A stretch of 64,000 bases of DNA from Fictibacillus macauensis ZFHKF-1 (lineage in GTDB: Bacteria > Bacillota > Bacilli > Bacillales > Fictibacillaceae), in contig NZ_AKKV01000020.1 in assembly GCF_000269865.1 (NCBI RefSeq), positions 1-64,000 on the forward strand. The letters run 5' to 3'. This document shows, piece by piece, positions 45,095-54,595 of the stretch. The notes beneath the pieces were generated by a model. That model saw only the letters and a list, made by a program, of their open reading frames with translations, searched no databases and was not told the origin of the DNA. Both the position numbers and the translations under genes were made by a program. The number at the start of each line of letters is the position of its first letter. The stretch's first letter is position 1.

Positions 45095-45351
45095 TTATTG
45101 CATTTAAAAGAAGGAAACGGTAAAATTTGAATGAACGTATACGCGCTTCCTTCTAAATCTAGTATATGTAAAAAATAAGATAATAGAGAGGGCGAAATAA
45201 GCCTTTTTATTGACTGTGTGTACTCTCAATACATGAGGAAGTTATCATGTGTTTAACGGAAAAAATCGGTCTAGTTTACTAAGGTATCATTTTCAATCTA
45301 ATAGATGTACTACATAAAGGATCATTGTAAAAAGTAAAGGAGATATAAAAA
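45095..45351. other. Divergent intergenic region before galE
   Basis: 257 bp between two divergent genes, very AT-rich. TTGACT at about 45211 resembles a -35, but no good -10 follows at 16-18 nt. I see no other repeat, RNA gene or coding frame. Promoters for both flanking genes must lie here but cannot be placed with confidence. Confidence 0.4.
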
Positions 45352-46398
45352 ATGAACATACTCGTAACAGGTGGAGCAGGCTATATTGGTTCGCATACAT
45401 GTGTGGAGCTACTGCAGGCAGGATATTCGGTCATTGTACTTGATAATTTAAGCAACAGTAAATATGAGGCGATTGCTCGGGTAGAGAAAATTACGGGGCA
45501 ATCGCTTACGTTTTATGAAGGTGATTTATTGGATGAGGCGTTGCTGCAAAGCATTTTTAGTGAGCAGAGTATTGATGCAGTTATTCATTTTGCGGGATCA
45601 AAGGCAGTTGGGGAGTCTGTGGAGAAGCCGCTTGCTTATTATCAAAACAATGTGGCAAGTACGGTACTGCTTTGCCAAGTGATGGCGAGGTTTAATGTCT
45701 TTAAGCTCGTGTTTAGCTCGTCAGCAACCGTTTATGGTCATCAAGAGGTAATGCCTATTACCGAAGAGGCGTCTTTACAAGCGACGAATCCGTATGGACG
45801 TACGAAACTCATGATTGAAGAGATTTTTCGAGATGTAGGGAATGCAGAGAAACGTTGGAGCGTTGCATTGCTACGTTATTTTAATCCGGTTGGTGCTCAT
45901 GAAAGTGGCATGATCGGGGAAGATCCAAATGGCATTCCTAATAACCTTGTGCCGTACATTTCACAAGTGGCAATTGGTAAACTTCAGCAACTAAAAGTAT
46001 TTGGTGGGGATTATGCTACAAAAGATGGTACTGGTGTGCGTGATTATATTCACGTGACAGATTTAGCACGTGGCCATTTAAAGGCGCTTTCTTATATCCG
46101 TGATCATGAGGGTGTCGAAGCATTTAATCTTGGTGCAGGTGTCGGTTATAGTGTGCTTGAAATGGTCCAAGCGTTCGAACGGGCTGCCGATACGTCGCTT
46201 GCTTACGAGATTGTGCCTCGTCGCGCAGGTGATATTGAAGTGTGCTATGCTGATGTGCAAAAAGCAAAGCAACATCTCGACTGGCAAGCGGTGCATACAT
46301 TAGATGACATGTGTCGCGATACGTGGAAATGGCAGTCGCAAAATCCAAATGGTTATGAAGAAAAGCCAAAACAAAATAAGGCGTTTCAAACACAGTAA
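45352..46398 (+). CDS. galE: UDP-glucose 4-epimerase
   Basis: Interconverts UDP-glucose and UDP-galactose (possibly also the N-acetyl forms) for polysaccharide synthesis. The 348-aa short-chain dehydrogenase-type fold has NAD-binding GGAGYIGSHT, the FAGSKAVGESVEKPL loop, SSSATVYG and the catalytic Tyr/Lys in NPYGRTKLM, plus GVRDYIHVTDLARGH. GGAGAT precedes the ATG. It is separated from the main operon by the beta-helix gene and has its own terminator. It functionally complements the operon's UTP-glucose uridylyltransferase. Confidence 0.95.
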   Translation: MNILVTGGAGYIGSHTCVELLQAGYSVIVLDNLSNSKYEAIARVEKITGQSLTFYEGDLLDEALLQSIFSEQSIDAVIHFAGSKAVGESVEKPLAYYQNNVASTVLLCQVMARFNVFKLVFSSSATVYGHQEVMPITEEASLQATNPYGRTKLMIEEIFRDVGNAEKRWSVALLRYFNPVGAHESGMIGEDPNGIPNNLVPYISQVAIGKLQQLKVFGGDYATKDGTGVRDYIHVTDLARGHLKALSYIRDHEGVEAFNLGAGVGYSVLEMVQAFERAADTSLAYEIVPRRAGDIEVCYADVQKAKQHLDWQAVHTLDDMCRDTWKWQSQNPNGYEEKPKQNKAFQTQ

Positions 46399-46403
46399 TC
46401 AAG

Positions 46404-46442
46404 ACGCGTGTCCACTTTAAAAAGAGGGGACACGCGTTTTTT
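46404..46442 (+). terminator. Terminator of galE
   Basis: ACGCGTGTCC (46404-46413) pairs with GGACACGCGT (46428-46437), then a T run. It marks the right end of the accessory block. Confidence 0.9.
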
Positions 46443-46495
46443 GCTGATTTCTTACGTTCCATAGGACATTTCAGCTAAAGATATCCCAAAACACC

Positions 46496-46524
46496 TTGTG
46501 AATTGAAAGCCGACAGAGTATCAT
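46496..46524 (+). promoter_or_regulatory. Sigma-A promoter for rluB
   Basis: TTGTGA (46496-46501), a 17-nt spacer and TATCAT (46519-46524), 19 bp before the rluB start. Confidence 0.6.
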
Positions 46525-46542
46525 GTTACATGAGGTGAAGTC

Positions 46543-47292
46543 ATGGAACGATTACAAAAAGTGATAGCCCAAAGCGGCATCACTTCTCGGCGTAAAGCAG
46601 AGGAGTTAATTCAGCAAGGACAAGTGAAGGTCAACGGAACTGTTGTCACTGAACTAGGAACGAAAGTAGGCGGCAGAGATCGCATTGAAGTCAATGGCGT
46701 GCAAATTGAGCGCGAACAGCCCGTATACTTCTTATTGTACAAGCCAAGCGGTGTCATTACCGCTGTATCAGATGATAAAGGAAGAAAAGTAGTAACCGAT
46801 TACTTTACAGACCTTATAGAACAACGGGTTTTTCCTGTTGGACGATTAGATTATGATACATCTGGTGTACTGATTATGACGAATGATGGAATGTTTGCCA
46901 ATGAACTGATGCACCCAAAATATAAAGTCGATAAAACGTACATTGCCAAAGTAAAAGGTATTCCAACGCGAGAAGCGTTAAAGAAACTTGAACATGGGAT
47001 TGTACTTGAAGATGGAAAAACAGCACCAGCACGTGTGAAGTTTATTTCAGGCGATCGTAAAAAACAAACAGCGATTATTGAGCTTATTATTCATGAAGGA
47101 CGCAATCGTCAAGTCCGTCGCATGTTCGAAGCAATCGGTCACCCTGTGATGAAACTTAAGCGTGAGCGTTATTCATTCCTAGATGTAAAAGGATTGAATC
47201 CTGGCGAATTTCGCGAGCTCACACCTCATGAAGTGAAACAGTTACGTGTAAAAGCTGTCACACAACCGTCAAAAAATAGGGGACATAGATAA
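46543..47292 (+). CDS. rluB: 23S rRNA pseudouridine synthase B
   Basis: Isomerises a uridine to pseudouridine in the peptidyl-transferase region of 23S rRNA. The 249-aa product has an N-terminal S4 RNA-binding domain (MERLQKVIAQSGITSRRKAEELI) and the RsuA/RluB catalytic domain with Asp103 in VGRLDYDTSGVLIMTNDG, plus GRNRQVRRMFEAIGHPV. GAGGTGAAG precedes the ATG. It directly precedes resA, as in B. subtilis; here it is separated from spmB by the inserted block. Confidence 0.94.
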   Translation: MERLQKVIAQSGITSRRKAEELIQQGQVKVNGTVVTELGTKVGGRDRIEVNGVQIEREQPVYFLLYKPSGVITAVSDDKGRKVVTDYFTDLIEQRVFPVGRLDYDTSGVLIMTNDGMFANELMHPKYKVDKTYIAKVKGIPTREALKKLEHGIVLEDGKTAPARVKFISGDRKKQTAIIELIIHEGRNRQVRRMFEAIGHPVMKLKRERYSFLDVKGLNPGEFRELTPHEVKQLRVKAVTQPSKNRGHR

Positions 47293-47346
47293 AACAGGAA
47301 ACGGTATAGTAGAATTGGAAGGATACGGAATGGAGGGACGTAGCTT

Positions 47347-47880
47347 TTGAAAAAGAAACAAAAAAGATTGGTGCTCCGTTCTGTTCTTCTTCTTGTCATT
47401 GCGCTAGCGGTCGGTTATACGCTCTATAATACCGTATTTAAAGATACGAGCGGAAATGTACAAGTAGGAGATCAAGCGCCAAATTTTGAGCTGACAACAT
47501 TGAACGGCGAAAAAGTGAAGCTCTCAGACTTTAAAGGCAAAAAAGGCGTGTTTTTAAATTTCTGGGGAACGTGGTGTGATCCATGTAAGCGGGAGATGCC
47601 CTACATGGAAGAGCTTTATAAACAATATCGTGACAAAGGAATTGAAATTCTTGCCGTGGATGTAGGTGAGGCGTCTATTTCTGTTTCTGATTTTAAAAAG
47701 CGCTTACATTTATCATTTCCTATTTTAATGGACGATTCCAAAGATGTGACACGCTTATATGGCATTGGTCCAATTCCGACGACCTTGCTAATTAATGCAG
47801 ACGGAAAAATTATCGAAAAAACAAGTGACTCATTATCCAAGGAAAAAATAGAAGAGTATATGAAACGCATCAAGCCGTAA
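47347..47880 (+). CDS. resA: Thiol-disulfide oxidoreductase ResA
   Basis: Membrane-anchored extracytoplasmic thioredoxin-like protein that reduces the haem-binding Cys pair of apocytochrome c. The 177-aa product has an N-terminal anchor (LRSVLLLVIALAVGYTLY) and the active site C77-DPC80 in FWGTWCDPCKREMPYM. The cis-Pro GIGPIPTTLLI region is intact. It starts with TTG behind GGAGGGACG. It is the first gene of resABC, 15 bp before resB. Confidence 0.95.
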   Translation: MKKKQKRLVLRSVLLLVIALAVGYTLYNTVFKDTSGNVQVGDQAPNFELTTLNGEKVKLSDFKGKKGVFLNFWGTWCDPCKREMPYMEELYKQYRDKGIEILAVDVGEASISVSDFKKRLHLSFPILMDDSKDVTRLYGIGPIPTTLLINADGKIIEKTSDSLSKEKIEEYMKRIKP

Positions 47881-47895
47881 CGGGGGTTTTAAAAA

Positions 47896-49494
47896 TTGGA
47901 GAAGATTACGTGCGAATGTGGCCATGTGAATCCGTTCGGAACTGAAATTTGTGAAGCATGTGGGAAACCTTTGCAAAATGTAGATTCAACAAAACTCATC
48001 AATATGCGCTATGAAGGCGGCGCTGTTCGTTCGCAAACGTATAAAAAACATAGTATTGATAAAATTTGGAATTTCTTTTCATCCGTTAAAGTGGGCATAT
48101 GGATTATCGTTCTCATCCTGGTTGCTGCAGCGATTGGAACGATCTTTCCCCAACAAATGTACATACCGCCAACAGCGGACCCATCTACCTATTATGAAGA
48201 AGAATATGGAACGTTAGGAAAAATCTTTTATCTCTTAGGCTTTGAGAATTTGTATGGCTCATGGTGGTTTATGCTGTTGCTGGCTGCTCTCGGAATTTCC
48301 TTAGTCATCGTTTCCATTGACCGCGGATTTCCACTTTATCGAGCCTTAAAGCATCAACGTGTAACGCGTCATAATAGCTTTATGAATCGGCAGCGCTTGT
48401 ATATTGAAGTCACACAACCACTTGCACTTGAGCAGCTCAAGACAAGCTTAAAGAAACGAAGATATAAAGTAAAAGAAGAAAACGGCAATTGGCTAGCTGA
48501 GAAAAATCGCTTCTCTCGCTGGGGACCTTATGTCAATCATACAGGTCTTATTCTCTTTTTAATTGGAGCGATGCTGCGCTTTTTTCCAGACATGTATTTA
48601 GATCAGCCTCTTTGGATCAAAGAGGGAGAAACGCTTGCCATACCTGGAACGAAAACAGAAGATGGCCAGTACTACTTAAAAAACAATCGTTTTATTATGG
48701 ATACGTATAAAGAAAACGATCCGAAGTTTGCCGAAGCCTTAAAAAAATCGAGTGCAGATATTCCTAGTAATTATCAAAGCAATGTGACGCTTTATAAGAC
48801 AAAGAAAGACTTTTTACCAGGAGCTAAACCAGAGCTTACGAAAGTGAAAGATTACAAGCTTCGCGTAAATGATCCGCTCGAATTTGATTCGTTCTCACTC
48901 TATCAAGTCGATTTTAAGCCAAGTCAATTAGATGCGTTCTCTTTTAAACTAAAACGGAAAAAAACCGATGAAACAATTGGGGAATTTACCGTTAATCTAG
49001 CAAATCCAAAAGCAACGTATCACTTGAAAAAAGGCTATGACATTACACTGAAAAACTATTATAAAAATGTAAAGGTCGAAAATAATAAAGAACTCGGTTC
49101 CAAAGATAATAATCCTGAAAATCCACTTATGTTATTGAAAATTATCGCACCAGACGTTCCTAAAGGCGAACGAGCCGTGCTCGGTATTCAAAAGAATTTT
49201 GAGCTTGGTCAAAATAAATATCGAATTTCTTTGTCTGGTGTAAAAATGAAAAACGTATCTGGGTTAACAGTGAAAAAAGATCGAACGTTACCGATCATTG
49301 TCATTGGAGGTCTTATCTTTATGATCGGGGTCGTACAAGGTTTGTATTGGAACCATCGTCGCGTTTGGTTAAAAAAAGAAGGCGATCGCTGGTTGATTGC
49401 GGCACATACGAACAAAAATTGGTTCGGGATGAAACGTGAGCTTCAAGGGATTTCCGAAGAAACGGGTATGCCTGTTCTTCAGGATCAATCGTAA
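47896..49494 (+). CDS. resB: Cytochrome c biogenesis protein ResB
   Basis: A 532-aa component of the System II haem handling complex (with ResC). It has four expected membrane segments (near 60-80, 112-132, 210-230 and the C-terminal ITPII-like LPIIVIGGLIFMIGVVQG) and a large external domain between the last two. The N-terminus carries a small zinc-ribbon-like C-E-C-G-H...C-E-A-C-G-K motif (CECGHVNPFGTEICEACGK). It starts with TTG. A 77-bp gap leads to resC. Confidence 0.93.
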   Translation: MEKITCECGHVNPFGTEICEACGKPLQNVDSTKLINMRYEGGAVRSQTYKKHSIDKIWNFFSSVKVGIWIIVLILVAAAIGTIFPQQMYIPPTADPSTYYEEEYGTLGKIFYLLGFENLYGSWWFMLLLAALGISLVIVSIDRGFPLYRALKHQRVTRHNSFMNRQRLYIEVTQPLALEQLKTSLKKRRYKVKEENGNWLAEKNRFSRWGPYVNHTGLILFLIGAMLRFFPDMYLDQPLWIKEGETLAIPGTKTEDGQYYLKNNRFIMDTYKENDPKFAEALKKSSADIPSNYQSNVTLYKTKKDFLPGAKPELTKVKDYKLRVNDPLEFDSFSLYQVDFKPSQLDAFSFKLKRKKTDETIGEFTVNLANPKATYHLKKGYDITLKNYYKNVKVENNKELGSKDNNPENPLMLLKIIAPDVPKGERAVLGIQKNFELGQNKYRISLSGVKMKNVSGLTVKKDRTLPIIVIGGLIFMIGVVQGLYWNHRRVWLKKEGDRWLIAAHTNKNWFGMKRELQGISEETGMPVLQDQS

Positions 49495-49571
49495 TCCATC
49501 TACTCTAAAGAAGGAGAGGTGAATAGGCTGCAGAGCACGAAGAACGTTTCTTGCGACTGCAGCAATTCATT

Positions 49572-50759
49572 ATGGCACAACTAAGTAGTACGTTACTTTA
49601 TATCGCCTTTATTATCTATTTAATCGCCACGCTCGTTTTCGCACTCTCTTTATCGGATAAAAAAAATAAACAGGCCGCATATACGAAGCGTTGGGGCAGA
49701 ATTGGCTATGGTCTCTCCATCATCGGTTTTATAACGCAGCTCGGTTATTTTATAACCCGTTGGGTGGCAAGTGGGCATGCCCCGGTTAGTAATCTCTTTG
49801 AATTTGTAACATTCTTTGGCATGATGATGGTGTTTGCGTTTATTGTGTTATATGGCATTTACCGTGCCAATGCACTAGGCGTATTTGCGATGCCGATTGC
49901 CCTTTTAATTATTGCCTATGGCAGCATGTTTCCACGTGATATTGCACCGCTTATTCCGGCTTTAAAAAGCGACTGGTTAAAGATCCATGTGACGACGGCT
50001 GCACTTGGAGAAGGGATTCTCTCCATCTCGTTTATCGCTGGTTTTATTTACTTAATTCGGGTCGTTGATCAACAGCTATCATCGAAAAAAACGAAGTTAA
50101 TAGAATCGATTATCTACTTATTATTATGCGTACTTGGCTTTATCATCATTAGTGCTGGCTCAGCTGCTTTTCACTATGAAACAACGTTTTCATGGAAAGG
50201 GACGAAAGGCGAAAAGCTTGAAAATGTGTATACAATGCCTGCGCTTATTGGTCCTCATAACGGTGAGCAGCTGGATGATCACTTTGGACCGCTAGTTGAT
50301 GCACCCTCATGGATTAATGGGAAAAATGCACCGAAAAAGCTTAATACATTTGTCTGGTCCTTGCTCGCTGGCGGCGTACTATACGGTCTCATCCGTCTCA
50401 TTTTACGAAAGCGAATTGCTGCGGCCATCCGTCCAAGGCTTATGAATTTAAATCCTGACTTTATAGATGAAATTAGTTATCGCTCCGTTGCTATTGGTTT
50501 TCCAGTCTTTACGCTTGGTGCCCTCGTCTTTGCTATGATTTGGGCACAAGCAGCCTGGACCCGTTACTGGGGATGGGATCCAAAGGAAGTATGGGCCCTG
50601 ATTACCTTTTTATTTTATGCAGCCTATTTACATTTTCGCTTGTCGCGCGGTTGGCATGGTGAAAAATCAGCTTGGCTATGTGTGATTGGCTTCGTAATTA
50701 TTATGTTTAACTTAGTAGCCGTTAATTTAGTCGTAGCTGGTTTACATTCCTACGCATAA
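49572..50759 (+). CDS. resC: Cytochrome c biogenesis protein ResC (haem channel)
   Basis: A 395-aa multi-pass protein of the CcsA/CcmC family that presents haem to apocytochrome c. The tryptophan-rich WWD-type motif is [20 protein letters not shown] near residue 335, with conserved His in [11 protein letters not shown] and [10 protein letters not shown] place the start at ATG 49572 ([10 protein letters not shown]), where the family begins, but no good ribosome site is adjacent. The GGAGAGGTGAATAGG at 49513-49527 is over 40 nt upstream, and TTG 49551 is an in-frame alternative. Confidence 0.9.
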   Translation: MAQLSSTLLYIAFIIYLIATLVFALSLSDKKNKQAAYTKRWGRIGYGLSIIGFITQLGYFITRWVASGHAPVSNLFEFVTFFGMMMVFAFIVLYGIYRANALGVFAMPIALLIIAYGSMFPRDIAPLIPALKSDWLKIHVTTAALGEGILSISFIAGFIYLIRVVDQQLSSKKTKLIESIIYLLLCVLGFIIISAGSAAFHYETTFSWKGTKGEKLENVYTMPALIGPHNGEQLDDHFGPLVDAPSWINGKNAPKKLNTFVWSLLAGGVLYGLIRLILRKRIAAAIRPRLMNLNPDFIDEISYRSVAIGFPVFTLGALVFAMIWAQAAWTRYWGWDPKEVWALITFLFYAAYLHFRLSRGWHGEKSAWLCVIGFVIIMFNLVAVNLVVAGLHSYA

Positions 50760-50766
50760 GTAAAAT

Positions 50767-50809
50767 AAACCCTTCACGACCTTGTCAAAAAGACAGCGTG
50801 AAGGGTTTT
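50767..50809 (+). terminator. Terminator of resABC
   Basis: AAACCCTTCAC (50767-50777) pairs with GTGAAGGGTTT (50798-50808). The T run is short, so some read-through into resDE is possible. Confidence 0.75.
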
Positions 50810-50836
50810 GTACTAGATACCGTGTTCATGTATGAT
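50808..50836 (+). promoter_or_regulatory. Sigma-A promoter for resDE
   Basis: TTGTAC (50808-50813), 17 nt, TATGAT (50831-50836), immediately after the resC hairpin. The predicted start at about 50843 lies after the GTG/ATG codons near 50832 and supports ATG 50874 as the resD start. Confidence 0.62.
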
Positions 50837-50873
50837 AGAAGAAGAGCGTCAAAAGGAAATGGAGGAACATCTC

Positions 50874-51593
50874 ATGGATAAAGAAGCAAAAATTCTCGTT
50901 GTCGACGATGAGGAACGCATTCGCAAACTATTAAAGATGTATTTAGAGAAAGAAAATTATGAAGTAGATGAAGCAGAAAATGGCGAGGAAGCGCTTGATC
51001 GCTCGTTAACCTTAACGTATGATTTGATTTTACTCGATGTGATGATGCCTGGTATGGATGGGATGGAAGTGTGTGAAAAGCTTCGCCAGCGCAAGGCAAC
51101 GCCTGTTATTATGCTAACAGCCAAGGGTGAAGAAATGAATCGTATTCAAGGGTTTGAAGTAGGTGTAGACGATTATATTGTGAAGCCTTTTAGCCCACGT
51201 GAAGTCGTGTTGCGCGTAAAAGCCTTGCTGCGCCGATCATCCGTTACGAAGTTTTTAGAAACAGAATCTGTGGCGAAAAACATTATTGTTTTTCCTCACT
51301 TAACCATTGATCACGATGCCCATCGCGTATTAGCAGGTGGAAAAGAAGTAAACTTAACGCCAAAAGAATATGAATTGCTCTATTATCTTGCTAAGACGCC
51401 AGACAAAGTATATGCGCGTGAGCAATTATTAAAAGATGTGTGGAACTATGAGTTTTTTGGCGATTTACGAACGGTCGATACGCATGTAAAGCGGCTGCGT
51501 GAAAAGCTTAATAAAGTGTCTGCTGAGGCCGCTGCTATGATTGCAACGGTTTGGGGAGTCGGTTATAAGTTTGAGGCTTCTGAAGAAGAATGA
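50874..51593 (+). CDS. resD: Response regulator ResD
   Basis: OmpR/PhoB-type regulator that activates aerobic and anaerobic respiration genes, including resABC in relatives. The 239-aa product has a receiver domain with D10/D11-type acidic pocket (VVDDEERIRKLL), phospho-acceptor D55 in LILLDVMMPGMDG and Lys in YIVKPFSPRE, then a winged-helix DNA-binding domain (LTPKEYELLYYLAKTPDKVY, RTVDTHVKRLREKLNK). GGAGG precedes ATG 50874, the family start. It overlaps resE by 4 bp. Confidence 0.95.
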   Translation: MDKEAKILVVDDEERIRKLLKMYLEKENYEVDEAENGEEALDRSLTLTYDLILLDVMMPGMDGMEVCEKLRQRKATPVIMLTAKGEEMNRIQGFEVGVDDYIVKPFSPREVVLRVKALLRRSSVTKFLETESVAKNIIVFPHLTIDHDAHRVLAGGKEVNLTPKEYELLYYLAKTPDKVYAREQLLKDVWNYEFFGDLRTVDTHVKRLREKLNKVSAEAAAMIATVWGVGYKFEASEEE

Positions 51594-53377
51594 TTTGGCG
51601 AAGTGTAGTCGGAAAGCTTTGGTTAACGATTATTTTGCTCGTGTCTGTCGTTTTATTTACGCTTACGATTCTACTAACGCAATTCGTCGGAAAGTATTAC
51701 GATGAACAGGCTGAAGATCGCTTAACGAAGCTCGCACAGAAAATGACGGAGCTCGTTGAACATTATGAAAGTCGCGAAGAAGCGATTCGCATCTCTTCGG
51801 AACTTGTTGATGCTTACTCATTAAATGCCATGGTGATTATGGATAAAAAAGAGTATTATGCGCCTTCTCCGAAAAAAGGAGGAGGTCCGGATATACCGGT
51901 TAGCGTATTTTTTCAAAATAAGACGCTAGCAAACGTTTATAAAAAAGGGCAAAAAGGCGTTGAAGAAGGCGATTTCCCTGTTACAATGAACGGCAAAGAA
52001 ATTCACCATCGGCTATTAATTGTCGGTTTGCCTTTTCACATGGAAAATGGCAAAAAAGGTGCGGTTTACATTTATCAATCTCTTGAAAACATTGCTGAAA
52101 ACACGAATTATACGAAGCGATTGATCTTTTTATCAGCGGGCATCGCCATTATTTTAACGACTATTTTTGCGTTTTTTCTGTCGTCACGGATTACCGCTCC
52201 GCTGCGAAAAATGCGAGAAGCAGCAGCTCATATGGCGCGTGGTGAATTTGATATGAAAGTGCCGATGCTTACGCATGATGAAATTGGCGAGTTAGCGATG
52301 GCATTTAACCGAATGGGACGACAGTTAAAAAACAATATTAATGCCCTAAACCAAGAAAAAGAACAGCTTTCCGGCATTTTAAGCTCGATGGCAGATGGCG
52401 TCATTACGTTTGATCGACGTATGAAAATGCTCGTCTCTAATCCGCCTGCGCAAGCTTTTTTACACGCTTATCGCGAAGGTATGGGCTTTAAAGAAGACGC
52501 TCTACCTGAAGCATTGCAAGAGCTGTTTCAAGATGTGGTCATGCATGAAAACAATCAGTTCATTGAAATGAACTTTCAAGGGCGAACGTGGGTGATTGTG
52601 ATGACCCCACTGTACAATCAATCGTACGTCCGCGGTGCAGTAGCTGTTCTTCGCGATATGACCGAAGAACGTAAAGCGGATAAATTGCGCAAAGACTTTA
52701 TCGCCAACGTTTCTCATGAGCTGCGCACGCCCATTGCCATGCTACAAGGATATAGTGAAGCCATTGTTGATGATGTAGCAGGTTCGCGTGAAGAAGAAAA
52801 AGAAATTGTTAAAATCATTCACGATGAGTCGCTGCGCATGGGTCGTCTCGTTAGTGAGTTGCTAGATTTAGCACGACTTGAAGCAGGTCAAATGAAACTA
52901 CACCCGGTAACGGTGCATCTTCCGTCATATTTTGAGCGTGTTGTGCGGAAATTTAACGGTTTAGCAAAAGAACGAAACATTGAGGTTACGTTGCAGATGA
53001 ATGGCATCCATGATTCAGAAGCATCCTTCGATCCTGATCGCATGGAGCAAGTGCTTACGAATTTAATTGATAATGCCATACGCCATACGTCTGAAGGGGG
53101 AACAGTAACCATCTCCGTGCAACGAAAAGAAGCGACGTTATCTATTCAAGTGGCCGATAATGGCTCTGGCATTGCCGAAGAAGATTTACCGTTTGTTTTT
53201 GAGCGTTTTTATAAAGCAGATAAAGCACGAACACGAGGAAAAAAAGGTGGAACGGGTCTTGGCTTGGCCATTGCAAAAAACATTGTTGATAACCATCATG
53301 GGAAAATTTCGGTGCAAAGCAAATGGGGAGAGGGGACAACATTCTCAATTTCTTTGCCATTCGCTGTAGAACAATAG
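51590..53377 (+). CDS. resE: Sensor histidine kinase ResE
   Basis: Membrane sensor for redox/oxygen and nitric oxide status that phosphorylates ResD. The 595-aa product has a first membrane helix (about 10-30), an external domain of about 150 aa, a second helix (about 180-200), HAMP (SRITAPLRKMREAAAHMARG), a PAS-like domain, the phospho-acceptor His376 in VSHELRTPIAML, and an ATPase domain with N (DNAIRHTSEGG), G1 (VADNGSGIAEEDLPFVFERFYKAD) and G2 (GGTGLGLAIAK) boxes. It starts within the resD stop. Confidence 0.95.
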   Translation: MIWRSVVGKLWLTIILLVSVVLFTLTILLTQFVGKYYDEQAEDRLTKLAQKMTELVEHYESREEAIRISSELVDAYSLNAMVIMDKKEYYAPSPKKGGGPDIPVSVFFQNKTLANVYKKGQKGVEEGDFPVTMNGKEIHHRLLIVGLPFHMENGKKGAVYIYQSLENIAENTNYTKRLIFLSAGIAIILTTIFAFFLSSRITAPLRKMREAAAHMARGEFDMKVPMLTHDEIGELAMAFNRMGRQLKNNINALNQEKEQLSGILSSMADGVITFDRRMKMLVSNPPAQAFLHAYREGMGFKEDALPEALQELFQDVVMHENNQFIEMNFQGRTWVIVMTPLYNQSYVRGAVAVLRDMTEERKADKLRKDFIANVSHELRTPIAMLQGYSEAIVDDVAGSREEEKEIVKIIHDESLRMGRLVSELLDLARLEAGQMKLHPVTVHLPSYFERVVRKFNGLAKERNIEVTLQMNGIHDSEASFDPDRMEQVLTNLIDNAIRHTSEGGTVTISVQRKEATLSIQVADNGSGIAEEDLPFVFERFYKADKARTRGKKGGTGLGLAIAKNIVDNHHGKISVQSKWGEGTTFSISLPFAVEQ

Positions 53378-53416
53378 AAGATGTTCCCGATTTTTCTTGT
53401 TTCTCATGAAACGAGC

Positions 53417-53448
53417 AAAAGAACAAGGTTTTTTCTTGTTCTTTTTTT
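53417..53448 (+). terminator. Terminator of resDE
   Basis: AAAAGAACAAG (53417-53427) pairs with CTTGTTCTTTT (53435-53445), followed by more T. Confidence 0.88.
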
Positions 53449-53499
53449 CGTTAGGTCACATACAGTAATACGGTGATTTTTTCTTTTTAGGAGGCGCCA

Positions 53500-53673
53500 A
53501 TGCTTGATTATTGTAGACGTTTTCTCGTGGTGATTGCGATCACTGCCTGTTTGTTTATTCTTTTTATCGGAGGCACAGTTGGCAAAGCCCGCGATGGGCG
53601 AGGCGAGGGAAAGAACTTGAAGCAATCGTTATTTCATGGTACAAAAGGGGATAAGGATTTTTATGAAAAGTAA
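53500..53673 (+). CDS. Small single-pass membrane protein (57 aa)
   Basis: A short gene with a strong AGGAGGCGCCA ribosome site 4 nt before its ATG. The product has a basic start (MLDYCRRF), one long hydrophobic helix (residues about 9-27, VVIAITACLFILFIGGTV) and a charged Gly/Lys-rich tail (KARDGRGEGKNLKQ). I do not recognise the family. It lies between resE and the PHP phosphatase gene, 14 bp before the latter, and is probably cotranscribed with it. Confidence 0.7.
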   Translation: MLDYCRRFLVVIAITACLFILFIGGTVGKARDGRGEGKNLKQSLFHGTKGDKDFYEK

Positions 53674-53687
53674 AAGGAGGCTTCCTT

Positions 53688-54497
53688 ATGCCGACAGATT
53701 ACCATAATCATTTAGAAAAGGGGACATTAACCCTTGACTATTTAGAACAATTTACAAAGCAGGCAGCGCAAAAAAACATTAAGCACTTTGGCATTTCCGA
53801 GCACGCGTATCATTTTTATCAAACGAAAGACATCGTATCGAAGCCATGGATGGAAGAGCGTCGCTATTATGATATGGACGATTATGTAGCCTTGTTCCAA
53901 CAAGCGCATCAAAAAGGCATGGATGTAAAAATGTCGATTGAAATGGACTATACGCCAGGCAAGCATCAAGAAATGGCGGATTTTATTTCGCGCTATCCGT
54001 TTGATTATGTGATTGGCTCCGTTCATTGGAATGGCGATTTTGGCATTGATCTTGCCGAATATCGCAAAGAGTGGGATCGTCGCGATCTTCATGAAATTTA
54101 TACAACGTATTATGATCAAGTGGTTACGCTTGCGCAATCAAACTTATTTGACATTATGGGTCATATCGATCTTGTGAAAATTTTCAACTACATACCGAAA
54201 GATGAGGCATTTTTGCTAGAACAATATGAACGAGCAACAGATGCTCTTAGTCAATCGAAAACGTGTGTGGAAATTTCAACAGCTGGTTTAAGAAAGCCGG
54301 TTGGCCGTATGTATCCTGAGCCTGTTCTTCTTGAAATGTGTTATAAAAAAGGCATTCCTATTGTTTTTTCATCTGACGCACATGAACCAGCGCATGTTGG
54401 GTTTGCCTATGATCAAGCCATTGCTTTAGCAAAAGAAGTTGGCTATTCCACGGTCATGACGTTTGAGCAAGGCAACCGCAAAGAAATCTACTTTTAA
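53688..54497 (+). CDS. PHP-family phosphatase (histidinol-phosphatase HisJ-like)
   Basis: A 269-aa metal-dependent PHP-fold hydrolase. Motifs are DYHNHLEKGT near the N-terminus, FGISEHAY, GSVHWNGDFGIDLAE, DIMGHIDLVK and SSDAHEPAHVG, together giving the usual metal-binding His/Asp/Glu set of histidinol phosphate phosphatase in Bacillus. No his genes are nearby, so a different phosphomonoester substrate is possible. AAAAGGAGGC precedes the ATG. Confidence 0.85.
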   Translation: MPTDYHNHLEKGTLTLDYLEQFTKQAAQKNIKHFGISEHAYHFYQTKDIVSKPWMEERRYYDMDDYVALFQQAHQKGMDVKMSIEMDYTPGKHQEMADFISRYPFDYVIGSVHWNGDFGIDLAEYRKEWDRRDLHEIYTTYYDQVVTLAQSNLFDIMGHIDLVKIFNYIPKDEAFLLEQYERATDALSQSKTCVEISTAGLRKPVGRMYPEPVLLEMCYKKGIPIVFSSDAHEPAHVGFAYDQAIALAKEVGYSTVMTFEQGNRKEIYF

Positions 54498-54595
54498 ACA
54501 TTGCTTAACGCGTTGTAATCGGTCGTACCTATAAAAAGGAGTATACATCATAGTAACCTGTAGCAGATTTCTTTTAACGCTTGATCAGTAAGTCA

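Noticed and set aside
45200-45245. TTGACT at about 45211 as the galE promoter
   Set aside because: No acceptable -10 element lies 16-18 nt downstream, so I did not call a promoter.
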